A stretch of 64,000 bases of DNA from Actinomadura latina NBRC 106108 (GCF_001552195.1 NZ_BCQS01000019.1:184669-248668), one strand, 5' to 3'. Numbered from the stretch's first letter, positions 16,086 to 25,128 are shown. The notes: generated by a model not told the origin, from the letters alone. Made by a program: numbers and translations.

Positions 16086-16511
16086 ATGGCTACCAGCACG
16101 CACACCCCGAGATCCGATACACAACCCCCCGCGCCCGCGACCGGCGCGTGGCGACGGCTCGCCCTGCACTACATCGAGATGGTGCTCGCCATGTTCGCCG
16201 GGATGCTCGTCCTCGGCGCTCTCCGCGATCTTCTCGGGCTCACGGTCGCGTTCGACGGACGGCCGGGCGCCCACTACCTGCTCATGGCCACCGACATGGC
16301 GATCGGCATGGCCGCCTGGATGCGCCTGCGCCGCCACGGCTGGGCCTGCACGGGCGAGATGTGCGCCGCGATGTACGTCCCGGCGGTGCTGGTCCCGCTC
16401 GTCTGGGCCGACGCCATCAGCGCCATGGCGTTCATGACGGCCGCGCACATCCTGATGATGGCCGCGATGCTGGCCGTGCTGCTCCGGCACCGGCACGCGT
16501 ACGCCCGCTGA
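16086..16511 (+). CDS. Small membrane protein, unknown function
   Basis: The 141-residue protein has a short hydrophilic N-terminus and four predicted membrane segments (starting near residues 32, 58, 86 and 112). The first contains YIEMVLAMFAGMLVLGALRDLLG and the loop between helices has WACTGEMCAAMY with two cysteines. I do not recognise a named family. It ends 6 bp before the DJ-1-type gene and is divergent from the GlxA-type regulator, which suggests one regulated unit. Confidence 0.75.
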   Translation: MATSTHTPRSDTQPPAPATGAWRRLALHYIEMVLAMFAGMLVLGALRDLLGLTVAFDGRPGAHYLLMATDMAIGMAAWMRLRRHGWACTGEMCAAMYVPAVLVPLVWADAISAMAFMTAAHILMMAAMLAVLLRHRHAYAR

Positions 16512-16517
16512 GTCGCC

Positions 16518-17216
16518 ATGACCCCGCCCGATATCAAGGTCGTCATCCCGCTGTACGACGGGTTCACCGCCCTGGACGCCGTCGGCCCGTACCAGATGCT
16601 GGCCTCCGCACCCGGCACGCAGGTGGTGTTCGCCGCCGAGCAACCGGGCCCGGTCCTGGACGACCACCGTACGCTCCAGTTGACCGCCGTGGCCTTCGAC
16701 GAGGCGCCGCGCCCGGACGTGGTGGTCGTCCCCGGCGGCCCGGGCACCGTGCACGTCCTGGACGGTGCGCTCCCGTCCTGGCTGCGCGACGTCCATGCCA
16801 CCACACGCTGGACGACTTCGGTGTGCTCGGGATCGCTCATCCTCGGCGCCGCGGGCCTGATCAAGGGCCTGCGCGCGACGACCCACTACAGGCACCTGGA
16901 CAAACTTCCCTTGTTCGGCGCCGTCCCGACTCCGGAGCGCGTTGTGGTCGAGCACGACGCCCGTGTCGCGACCGCCGCGGGCGTCTCCAGCGGGATCGAC
17001 ATGGCGCTGCGGCTCGTCGAACTCCTCACCGACGCGCGCACCGCACAGGCCGTCCAACTCTGGACGGAGTACGACCCGCAGCCTCCGTTCGACACCGGAT
17101 CCCCGCTGCGCGCCCCCCAGGACGTTCTGGAACTGGCCGCCGAATACGACGCGGCCGCCCTGGACGCCGCGACACGATCAACCGAACCGCCGCACGAGGG
17201 CCACCATTTCTCATAG
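16518..17216 (+). CDS. DJ-1/PfpI-family protein (isonitrile-hydratase-like)
   Basis: The 232-residue product has a single DJ-1/PfpI domain with VVIPLYDGFTALDAVGP at the start, VVVPGGPGT in the middle and the nucleophile elbow SVCSGSLILGAAGLIKG with the reactive Cys near residue 97, followed by ATTHY. This layout resembles isonitrile hydratases and other class I glutamine-amidotransferase-like enzymes. The substrate is unknown. It is likely co-transcribed with the upstream membrane-protein gene. The C-terminal 35 residues are extra and have no clear motif. Confidence 0.85.
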   Translation: MTPPDIKVVIPLYDGFTALDAVGPYQMLASAPGTQVVFAAEQPGPVLDDHRTLQLTAVAFDEAPRPDVVVVPGGPGTVHVLDGALPSWLRDVHATTRWTTSVCSGSLILGAAGLIKGLRATTHYRHLDKLPLFGAVPTPERVVVEHDARVATAAGVSSGIDMALRLVELLTDARTAQAVQLWTEYDPQPPFDTGSPLRAPQDVLELAAEYDAAALDAATRSTEPPHEGHHFS

Positions 17217-17234
17217 ATACGTGCCGCGTAGTAC
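17217..17234. promoter_or_regulatory. Candidate PadR operator, copy 1 (before the ABC genes)
   Basis: ATACGTGCCGCGTAGTAC lies 22 bp before the ABC ATPase start and matches 16 of 18 positions of a second site before padR. It contains TACG-N5-CGTA and the overlapping palindrome GCGTAGTACGC. Shared sites in front of a PadR gene and a transporter suggest joint control. Confidence 0.55.
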
Positions 17235-17255
17235 GCGCCGTGTATTATTCCGGAC

Positions 17256-18164
17256 GTGGCTACCAACGATGCCCCCGTTGTGCTCGACAACGTGACCAAG
17301 AAGTTCGGCGCCACCACGGCCGTCGAGTCGGTCTCCTGGGCCCCGCGCCCCGGCAGGGTGACCGCGCTCGTCGGCCTCAACGGCGCGGGCAAGTCCACCT
17401 TGATGCGGCTCATCACCGGCCTGGTCCGTCCCACCGCGGGACGGGTCTCGGTCGCCGACGTCCGCGACGGCCGCGCCCTCTCGGCGATGATCGAGGCCCC
17501 AGCGCTGTTCGGCGGGCTGTCGGCGCGGCGCAACCTGCGCATCCACGCGACGCTCACCGGCGCCGGCGCCGCCGACATCAGGCGGGTCGGCGAGCTGGCG
17601 CGCGTCGACGACGTCCTCGACCGCCGCGTGAGCGCCCTGTCGCAGGGCTACCGGCAGCGGGTCGCCATCGCGATCGCGCTGCTCGGACGGCCCCGCATCC
17701 TGCTGCTGGACGAACCCACCAGCGCATTGGACCCCGAGGCCATCCGCCGGCTCCGCCAGCTCATCCGGCATGTGGCCGACGAGGGCGCCGCCGTCATCGT
17801 CTCCAGCCACCAGCTGCGCGAGCTGGAGGGCACCGCCGACTCGCTGACCCTGATCCATGAGGGCCGGGTCCGCTACGACGGCCCGTTCGCGTCCTTCGTC
17901 GGCCCGCCCAGCCTGCGCGTGCGGACCGCCGAGGAGACCGCCAACCGCACCCTGCTGACCCTCCTGGCGAACACTGGCATCCCCGGCGAACTCGACGGCC
18001 CCGCCATCCACATCAAGGAACTCTGCGGCGACAGCGACAAGACCGCACAGCGGATCTTCAGCACCGCGGCCGCCGCCGGGATCGACCTGACCGAGCTCAG
18101 CCACGTCACCCCGACCCTCGAAGCGGCCTTCCAGACCGCCACCACCGCCGGAGCCCAGCCGTGA
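17256..18164 (+). CDS. ABC transporter ATP-binding protein
   Basis: The 302-residue ATPase has a Walker A loop (GLNGAGKST near residue 43), the signature LSQGYRQRVAIAIALLG near residue 128, a Walker B segment with LLLDEPTSALDPEA and a switch His in VSSHQLREL. A C-terminal extension of about 90 residues follows the nucleotide domain, as in bacitracin/daunorubicin-type exporters. It uses a GTG start and overlaps the permease start (GTGA). The pair forms an ABC-2 type exporter of unknown substrate, probably repressed by the PadR protein encoded downstream. Confidence 0.93.
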   Translation: MATNDAPVVLDNVTKKFGATTAVESVSWAPRPGRVTALVGLNGAGKSTLMRLITGLVRPTAGRVSVADVRDGRALSAMIEAPALFGGLSARRNLRIHATLTGAGAADIRRVGELARVDDVLDRRVSALSQGYRQRVAIAIALLGRPRILLLDEPTSALDPEAIRRLRQLIRHVADEGAAVIVSSHQLRELEGTADSLTLIHEGRVRYDGPFASFVGPPSLRVRTAEETANRTLLTLLANTGIPGELDGPAIHIKELCGDSDKTAQRIFSTAAAAGIDLTELSHVTPTLEAAFQTATTAGAQP

Positions 18165-18853
18165 AGTCCTACCGCGCGGAACTCCTCCGCTTCGCCAACC
18201 GGTCGTCGGCCGCCCTCATCCTGCTGTGCATCGCCTTCACGCTCTTCTCGATGAACAACGCCGGCCCCCAGCACCACAGCCCGCTGTGGGGCTTCCGGCA
18301 AGTGGCCATCTTGACCGCCACCCTCCTCATGGGACGCGCCGCGGTGGTGGCCTCCAGCGACTTCAGCAGCGGAACCATCCGGTCCTGGCTCATCTCGCGC
18401 CCGTCGCGCACCGAGGTGTTCAGCGGCAAGCTCACCGCCTCACTCACCTTCGCAGTGCTCACCTCACTCATCACCGGCCTGGCCGGTTACGCGCTCAGCG
18501 GCGCGATGGGCGACGTGCCCGGCTTCGGCGCGATGGCCGCCGCCACAGGGCAGCTGGCGTTCGCCGGAGCCGCCCTCACCTTCTTCGGCCACGCCGTCGG
18601 AGTCCTGACCCGGTCGGTGCCGGTCGCCCTCACTCTCACGCTCGTCTGGATACTCCCCGCCGAGAAGGGCCTGCAGGGACGCTCGGACACCCTGGACAAG
18701 TGGCTGCCGGGCAGCATCCTGCAGGACATCACCCTCAACCACCTCCAGCAAGGGATGTCACCGCTCGGAGCAGCCCTGCACTCGGCGCTCCCGTTCATCG
18801 TCCTCGACGTCATAGCGCTCGCCCTCTTCCTCCGCCGCGATGTCAGCAGCTAA
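18161..18853 (+). CDS. ABC-2 type transporter permease
   Basis: The 230-residue membrane protein has about six predicted helices and the ABC-2 permease segment DFSSGTIRSWLISRPSRTEVFSGKL near residues 67-91. The GTG start overlaps the ATPase stop, so the two subunits are coupled. The end of the gene carries an 18-bp tandem duplication that includes the stop codon, so the stop has a spare copy downstream. Confidence 0.9.
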   Translation: MKSYRAELLRFANRSSAALILLCIAFTLFSMNNAGPQHHSPLWGFRQVAILTATLLMGRAAVVASSDFSSGTIRSWLISRPSRTEVFSGKLTASLTFAVLTSLITGLAGYALSGAMGDVPGFGAMAAATGQLAFAGAALTFFGHAVGVLTRSVPVALTLTLVWILPAEKGLQGRSDTLDKWLPGSILQDITLNHLQQGMSPLGAALHSALPFIVLDVIALALFLRRDVSS

Positions 18854-18871
18854 CGCGATGTCAGCAGCTGA
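18836..18871. repeat. 18-bp tandem duplication at the permease stop
   Basis: CGCGATGTCAGCAGCTAA is followed directly by the same sequence ending TGA (one mismatch). Both copies encode R-D-V-S-S-stop in frame. It looks like a replication-slippage event with no effect on the protein. Confidence 0.85.
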
Positions 18872-18907
18872 GGGGCGCGCACTGGCAGAGCAGCTACTCG
18901 ATGCGTA

Positions 18908-18925
18908 ATACTTGCCGCGTAGCAC
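18908..18925. promoter_or_regulatory. Candidate PadR operator, copy 2 (before padR)
   Basis: ATACTTGCCGCGTAGCAC lies 21 bp before the padR start and differs from copy 1 at two positions. The almost identical distance to the start codon in both cases argues for a promoter-overlapping operator. Confidence 0.55.
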
Positions 18926-18946
18926 AGGTCGGCGGAGGGGGGAGCC

Positions 18947-19246
18947 GTGCAGGTCAATGATTCACAGACTTTGGTGTTGTGCGTGCTGGCCGATGGGCCG
19001 ATGCACGGCTATGCCATCAACACCGCGATCGAGGAACTCACCGGGCGCCGGCTCGGCCCGGGCAGTCTGTACGGGGCCCTCACCCGGCTGGAGGCGAAGC
19101 AGTTCGTCGAGTACCTGGAGGGCGAGGGCCGCCAGCGCCCTCTCCGGCTGACGGCCGAGGGACGCCGGGCGCTCGAGGCCGAACTGCGGAGCATGGCTCA
19201 CGTCGCCGCCGTCGGCCTCCGCAACCTCGGGGTGACTTCGGCATGA
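18947..19246 (+). CDS. PadR-family transcriptional regulator
   Basis: This 99-residue winged-helix regulator has the PadR features LVLCVLADGPMHGYAI, LGPGSLYGALTRLEAKQFVEY and the wing RQRPLRLTAEGRRAL. It is short, with only a stub of the C-terminal dimerisation helix, as in PadR subfamily 2. The GTG start follows GGAGGGGGGAG. It overlaps the next membrane-protein gene (ATGA). It probably represses itself and the ABC exporter genes through the shared 18-bp site. Confidence 0.92.
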   Translation: MQVNDSQTLVLCVLADGPMHGYAINTAIEELTGRRLGPGSLYGALTRLEAKQFVEYLEGEGRQRPLRLTAEGRRALEAELRSMAHVAAVGLRNLGVTSA

Positions 19247-20028
19247 CACCCGGTCGCGTCCTGGTGCGGTTGTACCCGGAGGCGTTCCGGGAACGGTGGG
19301 GCCCCGACCTGGAGACCGAGATCGATTCGGCCGGCTGGCGGTCCTGGCCCAACACCCTGCTCGGCGTCGCCGACATGTGGTTGCATCCCGCGCTCTGGCC
19401 GGCCCGCTCCCGGGCTCAGCGGCAACTGCGGATCACCACGATGGCCATATCCCTCACGGCGCTGTGCTGGTTCATCTCCCACATGGCCATCGAGGCGGAC
19501 GGCGCGCTCTCCCGTGGCGTCGGCCACTCGCCGATGATGTCCGCCGGACTCGCGCTCATGGCGGCCGGGCTCGCCCTCGCGGCCCCGCTGCCACGACCGT
19601 CCGTCGCCGGAGTCCTCGTCCTCACCCGCACGTTCGCCGCCCGGTTCGCCGTCCCCGCGGGGACGGCCGCGGCCGTTGTGGCGGCGGCCCACCTCTGGGT
19701 GGACGGCCGCACGCCGGTACTGGCCCGGGCCGTCCTGCTCGCCTGCTGGTGGGCCGCCCTGGCCCTCGGAGCCGTCCGCGCCTGCCGGATCGCGACAGAC
19801 CTCGGCACCCGCGTGGTCGCGCCGCCCCGGCCCGGCCGGCTGCGCCTCGGCACGTGGGTCCTGGCCGCCGGCGCGGCCACCGAGGCCGCGACCGTGCTCG
19901 GCTTCTCCCTAGGCCGTCGAGCCGACCTGCCGACGATCGGGGTGGCCATGGCCCTCCTCGCGCTCCTGCCGGCCTTCAGCCTGGTACTCCGGGACAGCCG
20001 CCAGCCGATAATGACCGACGGCGGATAA
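19243..20028 (+). CDS. Membrane protein coupled to the PadR gene
   Basis: The 261-residue protein starts with a hydrophilic segment (LVRLYPEAFRERWGPDLETEI) typical of actinomycete membrane proteins that follow PadR genes. It then has about six hydrophobic segments. The ATG overlaps the padR stop. No catalytic motif is visible. By analogy with other PadR-linked membrane proteins it may take part in the response to membrane-active compounds; this is inference from position only. Confidence 0.8.
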   Translation: MTPGRVLVRLYPEAFRERWGPDLETEIDSAGWRSWPNTLLGVADMWLHPALWPARSRAQRQLRITTMAISLTALCWFISHMAIEADGALSRGVGHSPMMSAGLALMAAGLALAAPLPRPSVAGVLVLTRTFAARFAVPAGTAAAVVAAAHLWVDGRTPVLARAVLLACWWAALALGAVRACRIATDLGTRVVAPPRPGRLRLGTWVLAAGAATEAATVLGFSLGRRADLPTIGVAMALLALLPAFSLVLRDSRQPIMTDGG

Positions 20029-20372
20029 CGGTCGCCCAGCAGGCGGAAACATGTGTGTACCGGCATCAGCTGACGACCGCCCTCAAGGGGAAAGGCGCGC
20101 TGAACACGGGTGAGCGACCTGAGGCATTACAGGTGATCACCTCGCGTGGCCGTTCCAATCCACGCGCACGTTAACGGAACGCGGCGCTCCTTCTTTTAGC
20201 CCATCCGATATCACGCCCCGGCGAGTGACTGATGGCGCGTCAGCGCTGCCCGCTTTCGACGTTCGTGGCCGGACGTGGTCGTCGCACACCCGAGTCGCTG
20301 CGAGTCGGCCGATCTATAGTCGCGGCAAGCCAATTTGTCCCATTTGCGTGGTTAAGTGCCGGGAGTAGGCGA
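20029..20372. other. Intergenic region before the secreted nuclease-like gene
   Basis: No gene is seen in these 344 bp. A perfect 12-bp palindrome AGGTGATCACCT lies at 20131-20142, and a shorter CGTTAACG follows near 20178. The last 100 bp are less GC-rich than the surroundings and probably hold the promoter of the next gene. Confidence 0.5.
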
Positions 20373-22757
20373 ATGCTTCGTCGATACGCAGGTCAACGCT
20401 TATGCGCCGTCTTGGTCGCCTTCTCGGTCGTGCTGGCGCTCCTGCCCGGCTCGCCGGCCGGCCTGCGGGTCACCGAGGCGGCCGCCGACGTGGCAGATGC
20501 ACCGCAGGGCGGGTGGTGCGCCGGCATGACCGAGCCGGAGGAGAACCACGCCTCCATCCGGCTGCGGGTCGACGAGCCGGCGGAAAGCGGCCGGGTCGCC
20601 GTTGACGAACACGGAAAGATCCAGGTCAACGGCATCCTCCACAAGCACGCGGACATGGTGGACGTCACGGACGAGCGGGTGGCGGTGTCCGAGTTCACCA
20701 TCGGCCCGCCGCCGGACGGCGTTGCGGCCTGGGCCTCGTCATGGACGGCGAGCATGCGGCCGCCGCACCTGGGTCCGAACAAGCTGTGCGCCCGCGCCGA
20801 GCGCGACCCCAAGCGCACCGCGCGGATCGAGCGCTCCTTCACCGTGGTCGACCTGATCCCGCCGAGCGACGTCCCCGGCCTGACCGTCGGCAACATCACC
20901 GCGACCTCGGCCAAAGTGAGCTGGGGCGCGGCCACTGACAACTACGGTCTCGCCGGATACGAGATCAGTGTCGACGGCGGGTCCGCGCACCACATCTCGA
21001 CCGGAACCCGTTCCTACACCGTCACAGGGCTGGCGCCGCTCAGCCACCACACCGTTTCCCTGGTGGCCGTCGACCTGGCCGGCAACACGTCGAAGACGCC
21101 CGCCACCGCGTCCTTCACGACGAAGGAGCCGCCGCCGCCGTCCGACGCCGACCTCACCCTGGACGTGAGCCAGGGCGGCGCGGTGGCCTCCTGGCACCCC
21201 TATCTCCCCCCGACCGCATCGGCGGACGCCACCTACCGGGTCTTCGTGGACGACGAGGAGATCGAGGAGTTCCCGCTGGACCGGTACTGCACGAACGCCG
21301 CCGGCGCCCCGGCGACCCCGTGCACGGAGGACGACGTCGTCAAGTATCCGGTCTCCGAGCTGGAGGAGAGCACGCCTCACACGTTCCGGGTGGACGCGGT
21401 GCGCGCCGACGGCACGAAGGGCCGGGATCTCAACGGCTCGTTCACGACCACCACCGGCCCCTACCTGGTGTCGCCCGAGACGACGCAGACGACCGCCACC
21501 GAGGCCTCGGCGTGCACCGGCCGGGGAGGCGACATTTACATCGCGGCGTCGTCGCGCGGGAGCGTACCGGCACCGGCGGGCGGCACGGAGCTCTTCACGG
21601 GCTGCTACTCCGTTCCGGACAGCACGTGCATCGACAGCTTCCGGCAGTCCGACAACAAGGTCCTGAAGTGTTCCGACGACGTCACCGAACTCCTCAAGGA
21701 CGTGGCGCCGCCCAACCGCGGACCTTTGCTCTCGTCCGTGGACGACCTGGCGGGCCTCACCCCCGGCCAGCTGCGCGCGAAGTTCTTCCAGCCGGGCGTC
21801 CAGCCGATCACGTGGTGCCTGCAGGGCGGATGCGCGGTCGTCCTGGAGAAGGCGGTGGAGGCCGCGGCGACCGCCGAGGTCGCCGCGGGCAGCGCCGCCG
21901 CCGTCTCCTGGCTCCTCGTCATCGCCATCGGCGTCGTCGTCGGAGTCGTCCTCGGCACGGTATGGGCGATCATCGACGCCTCGCCCATCGCCATCGGCGG
22001 GCTCCTCGAGTATCCGATCGACTACACGACCGACTTCGGGACCTACGAGGACTGGTGGCTGCAGGAGGGCGAGTTCTTCAACAGCCTGACGGTCTACGCC
22101 GAGACGGTCAAGATCACGAAAGACCTGACCGGCCTGTACGCGCTTCCGTTCGCCTGGACGAGCGGAGACGACAGCAGGTTCAGGACGACCGTGGACCGGG
22201 CGTGCGCGGCCCAGCAGGGGCACCCGACCAGCCCCTACGCCGGATGCGGCGACAATTTCTCCGTCTATGTCCCCGGGGGGACCAACTACAAGTTCGCGCC
22301 CATGAAGGAGACCGGCCGCCACATCGTGGAGGCCATGGGCAACGGATTTCCGCAGCCCCCGCAGCGGGCGCAGTGGTTCTGGCCTGCGCGCAGCGTGAAC
22401 GGCCAGGCCGCACGGTCCGCCGGCTACAGCCGCCGCTGGTTCGAGACGGCGAAGTTCAAGCCGAACGCCTGTGTCGGCCGTCCGAGGGGCGACGTCTGCG
22501 ACGAGTTCCCGTTCTGGAGCACGAACCAGGCGGTCGACCTGACGGGCATGGTGGCGAGCCTGAAGCCCGTCCCCGCCGCGGAGGCGGTGCCCCAACGCGA
22601 TGACATCAACCAGTTCTACCGAGAGTGCAAGGTGAAGGACACGGACAAGTTCATCGTCCTGCCGGTGAAGCCCTGGGTGGAGGCGAACGCGCCGAGCTTC
22701 GGCTTCCGGGTGACCCCGACCGGGGCTAGCGTGTGCATGGCGCCCGCCAAGCCCTGA
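20373..22757 (+). CDS. Secreted FN3 protein with a C-terminal NucA/NucB-like nuclease domain
   Basis: The product has 794 residues. A signal peptide is visible (RR near residue 3, hydrophobic core LCAVLVAFSVVLALLP). Two fibronectin-III-like modules follow (about 165-255 and 260-360), then a cysteine-containing region, a hydrophobic Gly/Val-rich segment (about 507-535) and a long C-terminal part. Near residue 708 the motif CDEFPFWST matches the CDEYPFAST hallmark of NucA/NucB-type secreted DNases, so a nuclease or toxin role is likely. The hydrophobic segment could help cross a target membrane. The next gene resembles an immunity gene. The ATG at 20373 was chosen because the signal peptide begins there. 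Confidence 0.7.
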   Translation: MLRRYAGQRLCAVLVAFSVVLALLPGSPAGLRVTEAAADVADAPQGGWCAGMTEPEENHASIRLRVDEPAESGRVAVDEHGKIQVNGILHKHADMVDVTDERVAVSEFTIGPPPDGVAAWASSWTASMRPPHLGPNKLCARAERDPKRTARIERSFTVVDLIPPSDVPGLTVGNITATSAKVSWGAATDNYGLAGYEISVDGGSAHHISTGTRSYTVTGLAPLSHHTVSLVAVDLAGNTSKTPATASFTTKEPPPPSDADLTLDVSQGGAVASWHPYLPPTASADATYRVFVDDEEIEEFPLDRYCTNAAGAPATPCTEDDVVKYPVSELEESTPHTFRVDAVRADGTKGRDLNGSFTTTTGPYLVSPETTQTTATEASACTGRGGDIYIAASSRGSVPAPAGGTELFTGCYSVPDSTCIDSFRQSDNKVLKCSDDVTELLKDVAPPNRGPLLSSVDDLAGLTPGQLRAKFFQPGVQPITWCLQGGCAVVLEKAVEAAATAEVAAGSAAAVSWLLVIAIGVVVGVVLGTVWAIIDASPIAIGGLLEYPIDYTTDFGTYEDWWLQEGEFFNSLTVYAETVKITKDLTGLYALPFAWTSGDDSRFRTTVDRACAAQQGHPTSPYAGCGDNFSVYVPGGTNYKFAPMKETGRHIVEAMGNGFPQPPQRAQWFWPARSVNGQAARSAGYSRRWFETAKFKPNACVGRPRGDVCDEFPFWSTNQAVDLTGMVASLKPVPAAEAVPQRDDINQFYRECKVKDTDKFIVLPVKPWVEANAPSFGFRVTPTGASVCMAPAKP

Positions 22758-22765
22758 GGACGGTC

Positions 22766-23482
22766 ATGCTCGATGATCTTCGCACCCTGCGGGAGGCGAT
22801 CGACGGCTACCGCGCGGCGGCGACGGCCGCGGGCCTGACCTGGCCCGATCACGCCGCCGCCGGCGGGCAGCCGCCCGGCCTGGTCCACCGGGTGTTCGAC
22901 GTGGACCGCGTCGCCGGGCAACTCGTCTGGCTGCACGCCCAAGGATGGGCCCTGGAGCGGCTCTGGCCCAGCAGCGGATGGCTCATGCCATGGCCGGACG
23001 ACGCGGGCGAGGCGCTCACCAACCTGTCCTTGTCGGTGGCCACTCCCTTCCCTTGGCGGCATCAGGTGCCGCTGTTCCACTTCGATTTCATCCTCTACAC
23101 CTTCGTGCTCGCCGGTGACCGCGAGGGAGAGATCTGGCGCTACGACATCGACCCGGACAGCAGCAACACGATGCGCGCCGCCACCAGCCTGGCCGCTCTC
23201 TTCACCGAATGGACCAAGGGCTTCGCCGCCGGTGTGCTCTTCTACGCCGACGACGACAAGTGCCTCCACACCGGCGAGGACATGGGCGAGCCGTTCGACA
23301 TGATCGTGGAGCGGGCTCCCGGCCTCGACCCGGCCGCGTTCCCGGAGCCGATCACGGACATGTCGCTGCTCAGAGCATGGCAGCGGGAATGCGGCGTGGA
23401 CATGGACCGCATCGACGATCCGGAGGCCTACGCAGAACTGAGAGACGCCATCGACGCCGCCCAACGGTCCCTCGGCCTGTAA
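22766..23482 (+). CDS. SUKH/SMI1-KNR4-like protein, candidate immunity protein
   Basis: The 238-residue protein is acidic and cytoplasmic, with no signal peptide. Its middle has features of the SUKH superfamily: HQVPLFHFDFILYTFVLAG, then REGEIWRYDID and SLAALFTEWTKGF, which correspond to the strand-strand-helix end of SMI1/KNR4 domains. It begins 8 bp after the nuclease-like gene, and GAGGA precedes the ATG. Placing a SUKH protein directly after a secreted nuclease is the classic layout of a polymorphic toxin and its immunity protein. The family match is by eye and moderate. Confidence 0.6.
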   Translation: MLDDLRTLREAIDGYRAAATAAGLTWPDHAAAGGQPPGLVHRVFDVDRVAGQLVWLHAQGWALERLWPSSGWLMPWPDDAGEALTNLSLSVATPFPWRHQVPLFHFDFILYTFVLAGDREGEIWRYDIDPDSSNTMRAATSLAALFTEWTKGFAAGVLFYADDDKCLHTGEDMGEPFDMIVERAPGLDPAAFPEPITDMSLLRAWQRECGVDMDRIDDPEAYAELRDAIDAAQRSLGL

Positions 23483-23566
23483 GAGCGTCCGCGCGGCATG
23501 CGGCGTGACGTGCGGGTATCGGGTAGGTCCGGTTGGCGTGCAGGTGCCGGTCGGGGTCTGTGGCTG

Positions 23567-24808
23567 TCAGCCCAGTTGGTCGCGGCGGCGGATCAGGTGG
23601 GCGGTTTCGGCGGTGTTGCCTGCCAGTTCGATCGCCTTGTCGTACGCGGCGCGCGACTGCCGGCTTCGGCCCAGCCTGCGTAGCAGGTCGGCGCGGGTGG
23701 CGTGGTAGGCGTGATAGTCGGCCAGCTCGTCGTCGAGGCGGTCGACGGCGGCCAGTGCCACGTCCGGGCCGTCGAGTTCGGCGACGGCGATGGCCCGGTT
23801 GAGGGCGATGACCGGTGAGGGGTCGAGGCGGACGAGTTGGTCGTAGAGGGCGAGGATCTGTGACCAGTCGGTGTCGCGGATGTCGCGGGCGGAGGTGTGC
23901 ACGGCATTGATCGCGGCGAGGATCTGGTAGCGGCCCGGAGTGGCTCCGGCGGCGGCAGCGGCGAGGCGCTCGCGTACCAGCCGGTGGCCCTCGGCGATCA
24001 GATCCGCGTCCCAGGCCCCACGGTCCTGCTCGGCCAGGGGGACCAGTTCGCCGCCGGCCGAGACCCGGGCGGCGTGGCGGGCCTCGGTGAGGAGCATCAG
24101 CGCCAGTAGGCCGGCCACCTCGCCGTCGTCGGGCAGGAGGGCTCGGATCAGGCGGGTGAGCCGGATCGCCTCGGCGGTCAGGTCGCCGCGTAGGGGGTCG
24201 GTGCCGGGGCCGGTGGCCAGGTAGCCCTCGTTGAAGACGAGGTACAGGACGGCGAGTACGCCGGACAGGCGTGCCGGGAGATCCTCGGCCGACGGCACCC
24301 GGTAAGGGATGCGGGCCGCCTTGATCTTGGCCTTGGCGCGGGTGATCCGCTGCTCCAGGGCGGTCTCCCGCACGAGGAAGGCGCGGGCGATCTCCGGCAC
24401 GGTGAGACCGGCGACCATGCGCAGCGTCAGCGCCACGCGGGCCTGCATGGCCAGCGCCGGGTGGCAGCAGGTGAAGATCAGTCGGAGCCGGTCGTCGTCG
24501 ATGGCGCCGACAGGCTCGGGTGGGTCGTCGTCGTACACCACCTGCGCCTCCTTGTGCTTGTCGTCGCGCTTGTTCTCTCGCCGGATCCGGTCGATGGCCT
24601 TGCGGTTGGCGGTGGTGGTCAGCCACCCGCCGGGGTTGGGCGGCACGCCGTCGGCCGGCCATCGCTCGACGGCGGCCGCGAACGCCTCGGCGGCCGCTTC
24701 CTCGGCGGTGTCGAGATCACCGAAACGCCTGGTCAGGGACGCGACCACTCGGCCCCATTCCTCCCGGTGAGTGCGAGTGATCGCCTCCCGGACGCCGGCG
24801 TCGTTCAC
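23567..24808 (-). CDS. ECF42-type RNA polymerase sigma factor
   Basis: This 413-residue sigma factor has sigma-70 region 2 (RRFGDLDTAEEAAAEAFAAA and the -10-binding NPGGWLTTTANRKAIDRIRR) and region 4 (TLRMVAGLTVPEIARAFLV). A long C-terminal extension follows (about 190-413) with FNEGYLATGPG and repeat-like helices ending near RRRDQL, typical of the ECF42 group (DUF6596). The GTG start overlaps the stop of the YCII-domain gene, the usual ECF42 partner. No anti-sigma factor is present; the extension is thought to regulate activity in this group. Confidence 0.92.
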   Translation of the reverse strand: MNDAGVREAITRTHREEWGRVVASLTRRFGDLDTAEEAAAEAFAAAVERWPADGVPPNPGGWLTTTANRKAIDRIRRENKRDDKHKEAQVVYDDDPPEPVGAIDDDRLRLIFTCCHPALAMQARVALTLRMVAGLTVPEIARAFLVRETALEQRITRAKAKIKAARIPYRVPSAEDLPARLSGVLAVLYLVFNEGYLATGPGTDPLRGDLTAEAIRLTRLIRALLPDDGEVAGLLALMLLTEARHAARVSAGGELVPLAEQDRGAWDADLIAEGHRLVRERLAAAAAGATPGRYQILAAINAVHTSARDIRDTDWSQILALYDQLVRLDPSPVIALNRAIAVAELDGPDVALAAVDRLDDELADYHAYHATRADLLRRLGRSRQSRAAYDKAIELAGNTAETAHLIRRRDQLG

Positions 24809-25128
24809 AGGAACGGCCGCACCTCGATCTTCCGATCGCAGACCTTGGACGCCTCGGCGGCGAGCTTGAGCGCCACGTCCAGATCGGGGGCCTCCCACAC
24901 CCAGACACCGGCGAGGTACTCCTTGGACTCCACGAAGGGCCCGTCGCTGAACACCGCCTCCTCGCCCCGGTTGTCGATGACCGTGGCCGCGTCGGTGTCC
25001 GCGAGGCCGCCCGCGAAGACCCAGTGGCCCTCGGCGATCAGCCGTTCGTTGAACGCGCTGATGGCCGGTTGCCTGTCCGTCCTGCCGGGATTGGTCTTGT
25101 CGTCGATCACGGAAACCAGGTACTGCAT
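24805..25128 (-). CDS. YCII/DGPF-domain protein, ECF42 partner
   Basis: This 107-residue alpha-beta protein has the YCII-type signature FSDGPFVESKEYLAGVWVWE near residues 60-79, including the DGPF motif. Members occur next to ECF42 sigma factors and may be regulators or targets. GGAGAT lies about 10 bp before the ATG. It is the first gene of a two-gene operon. Confidence 0.9.
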   Translation of the reverse strand: MQYLVSVIDDKTNPGRTDRQPAISAFNERLIAEGHWVFAGGLADTDAATVIDNRGEEAVFSDGPFVESKEYLAGVWVWEAPDLDVALKLAAEASKVCDRKIEVRPFL

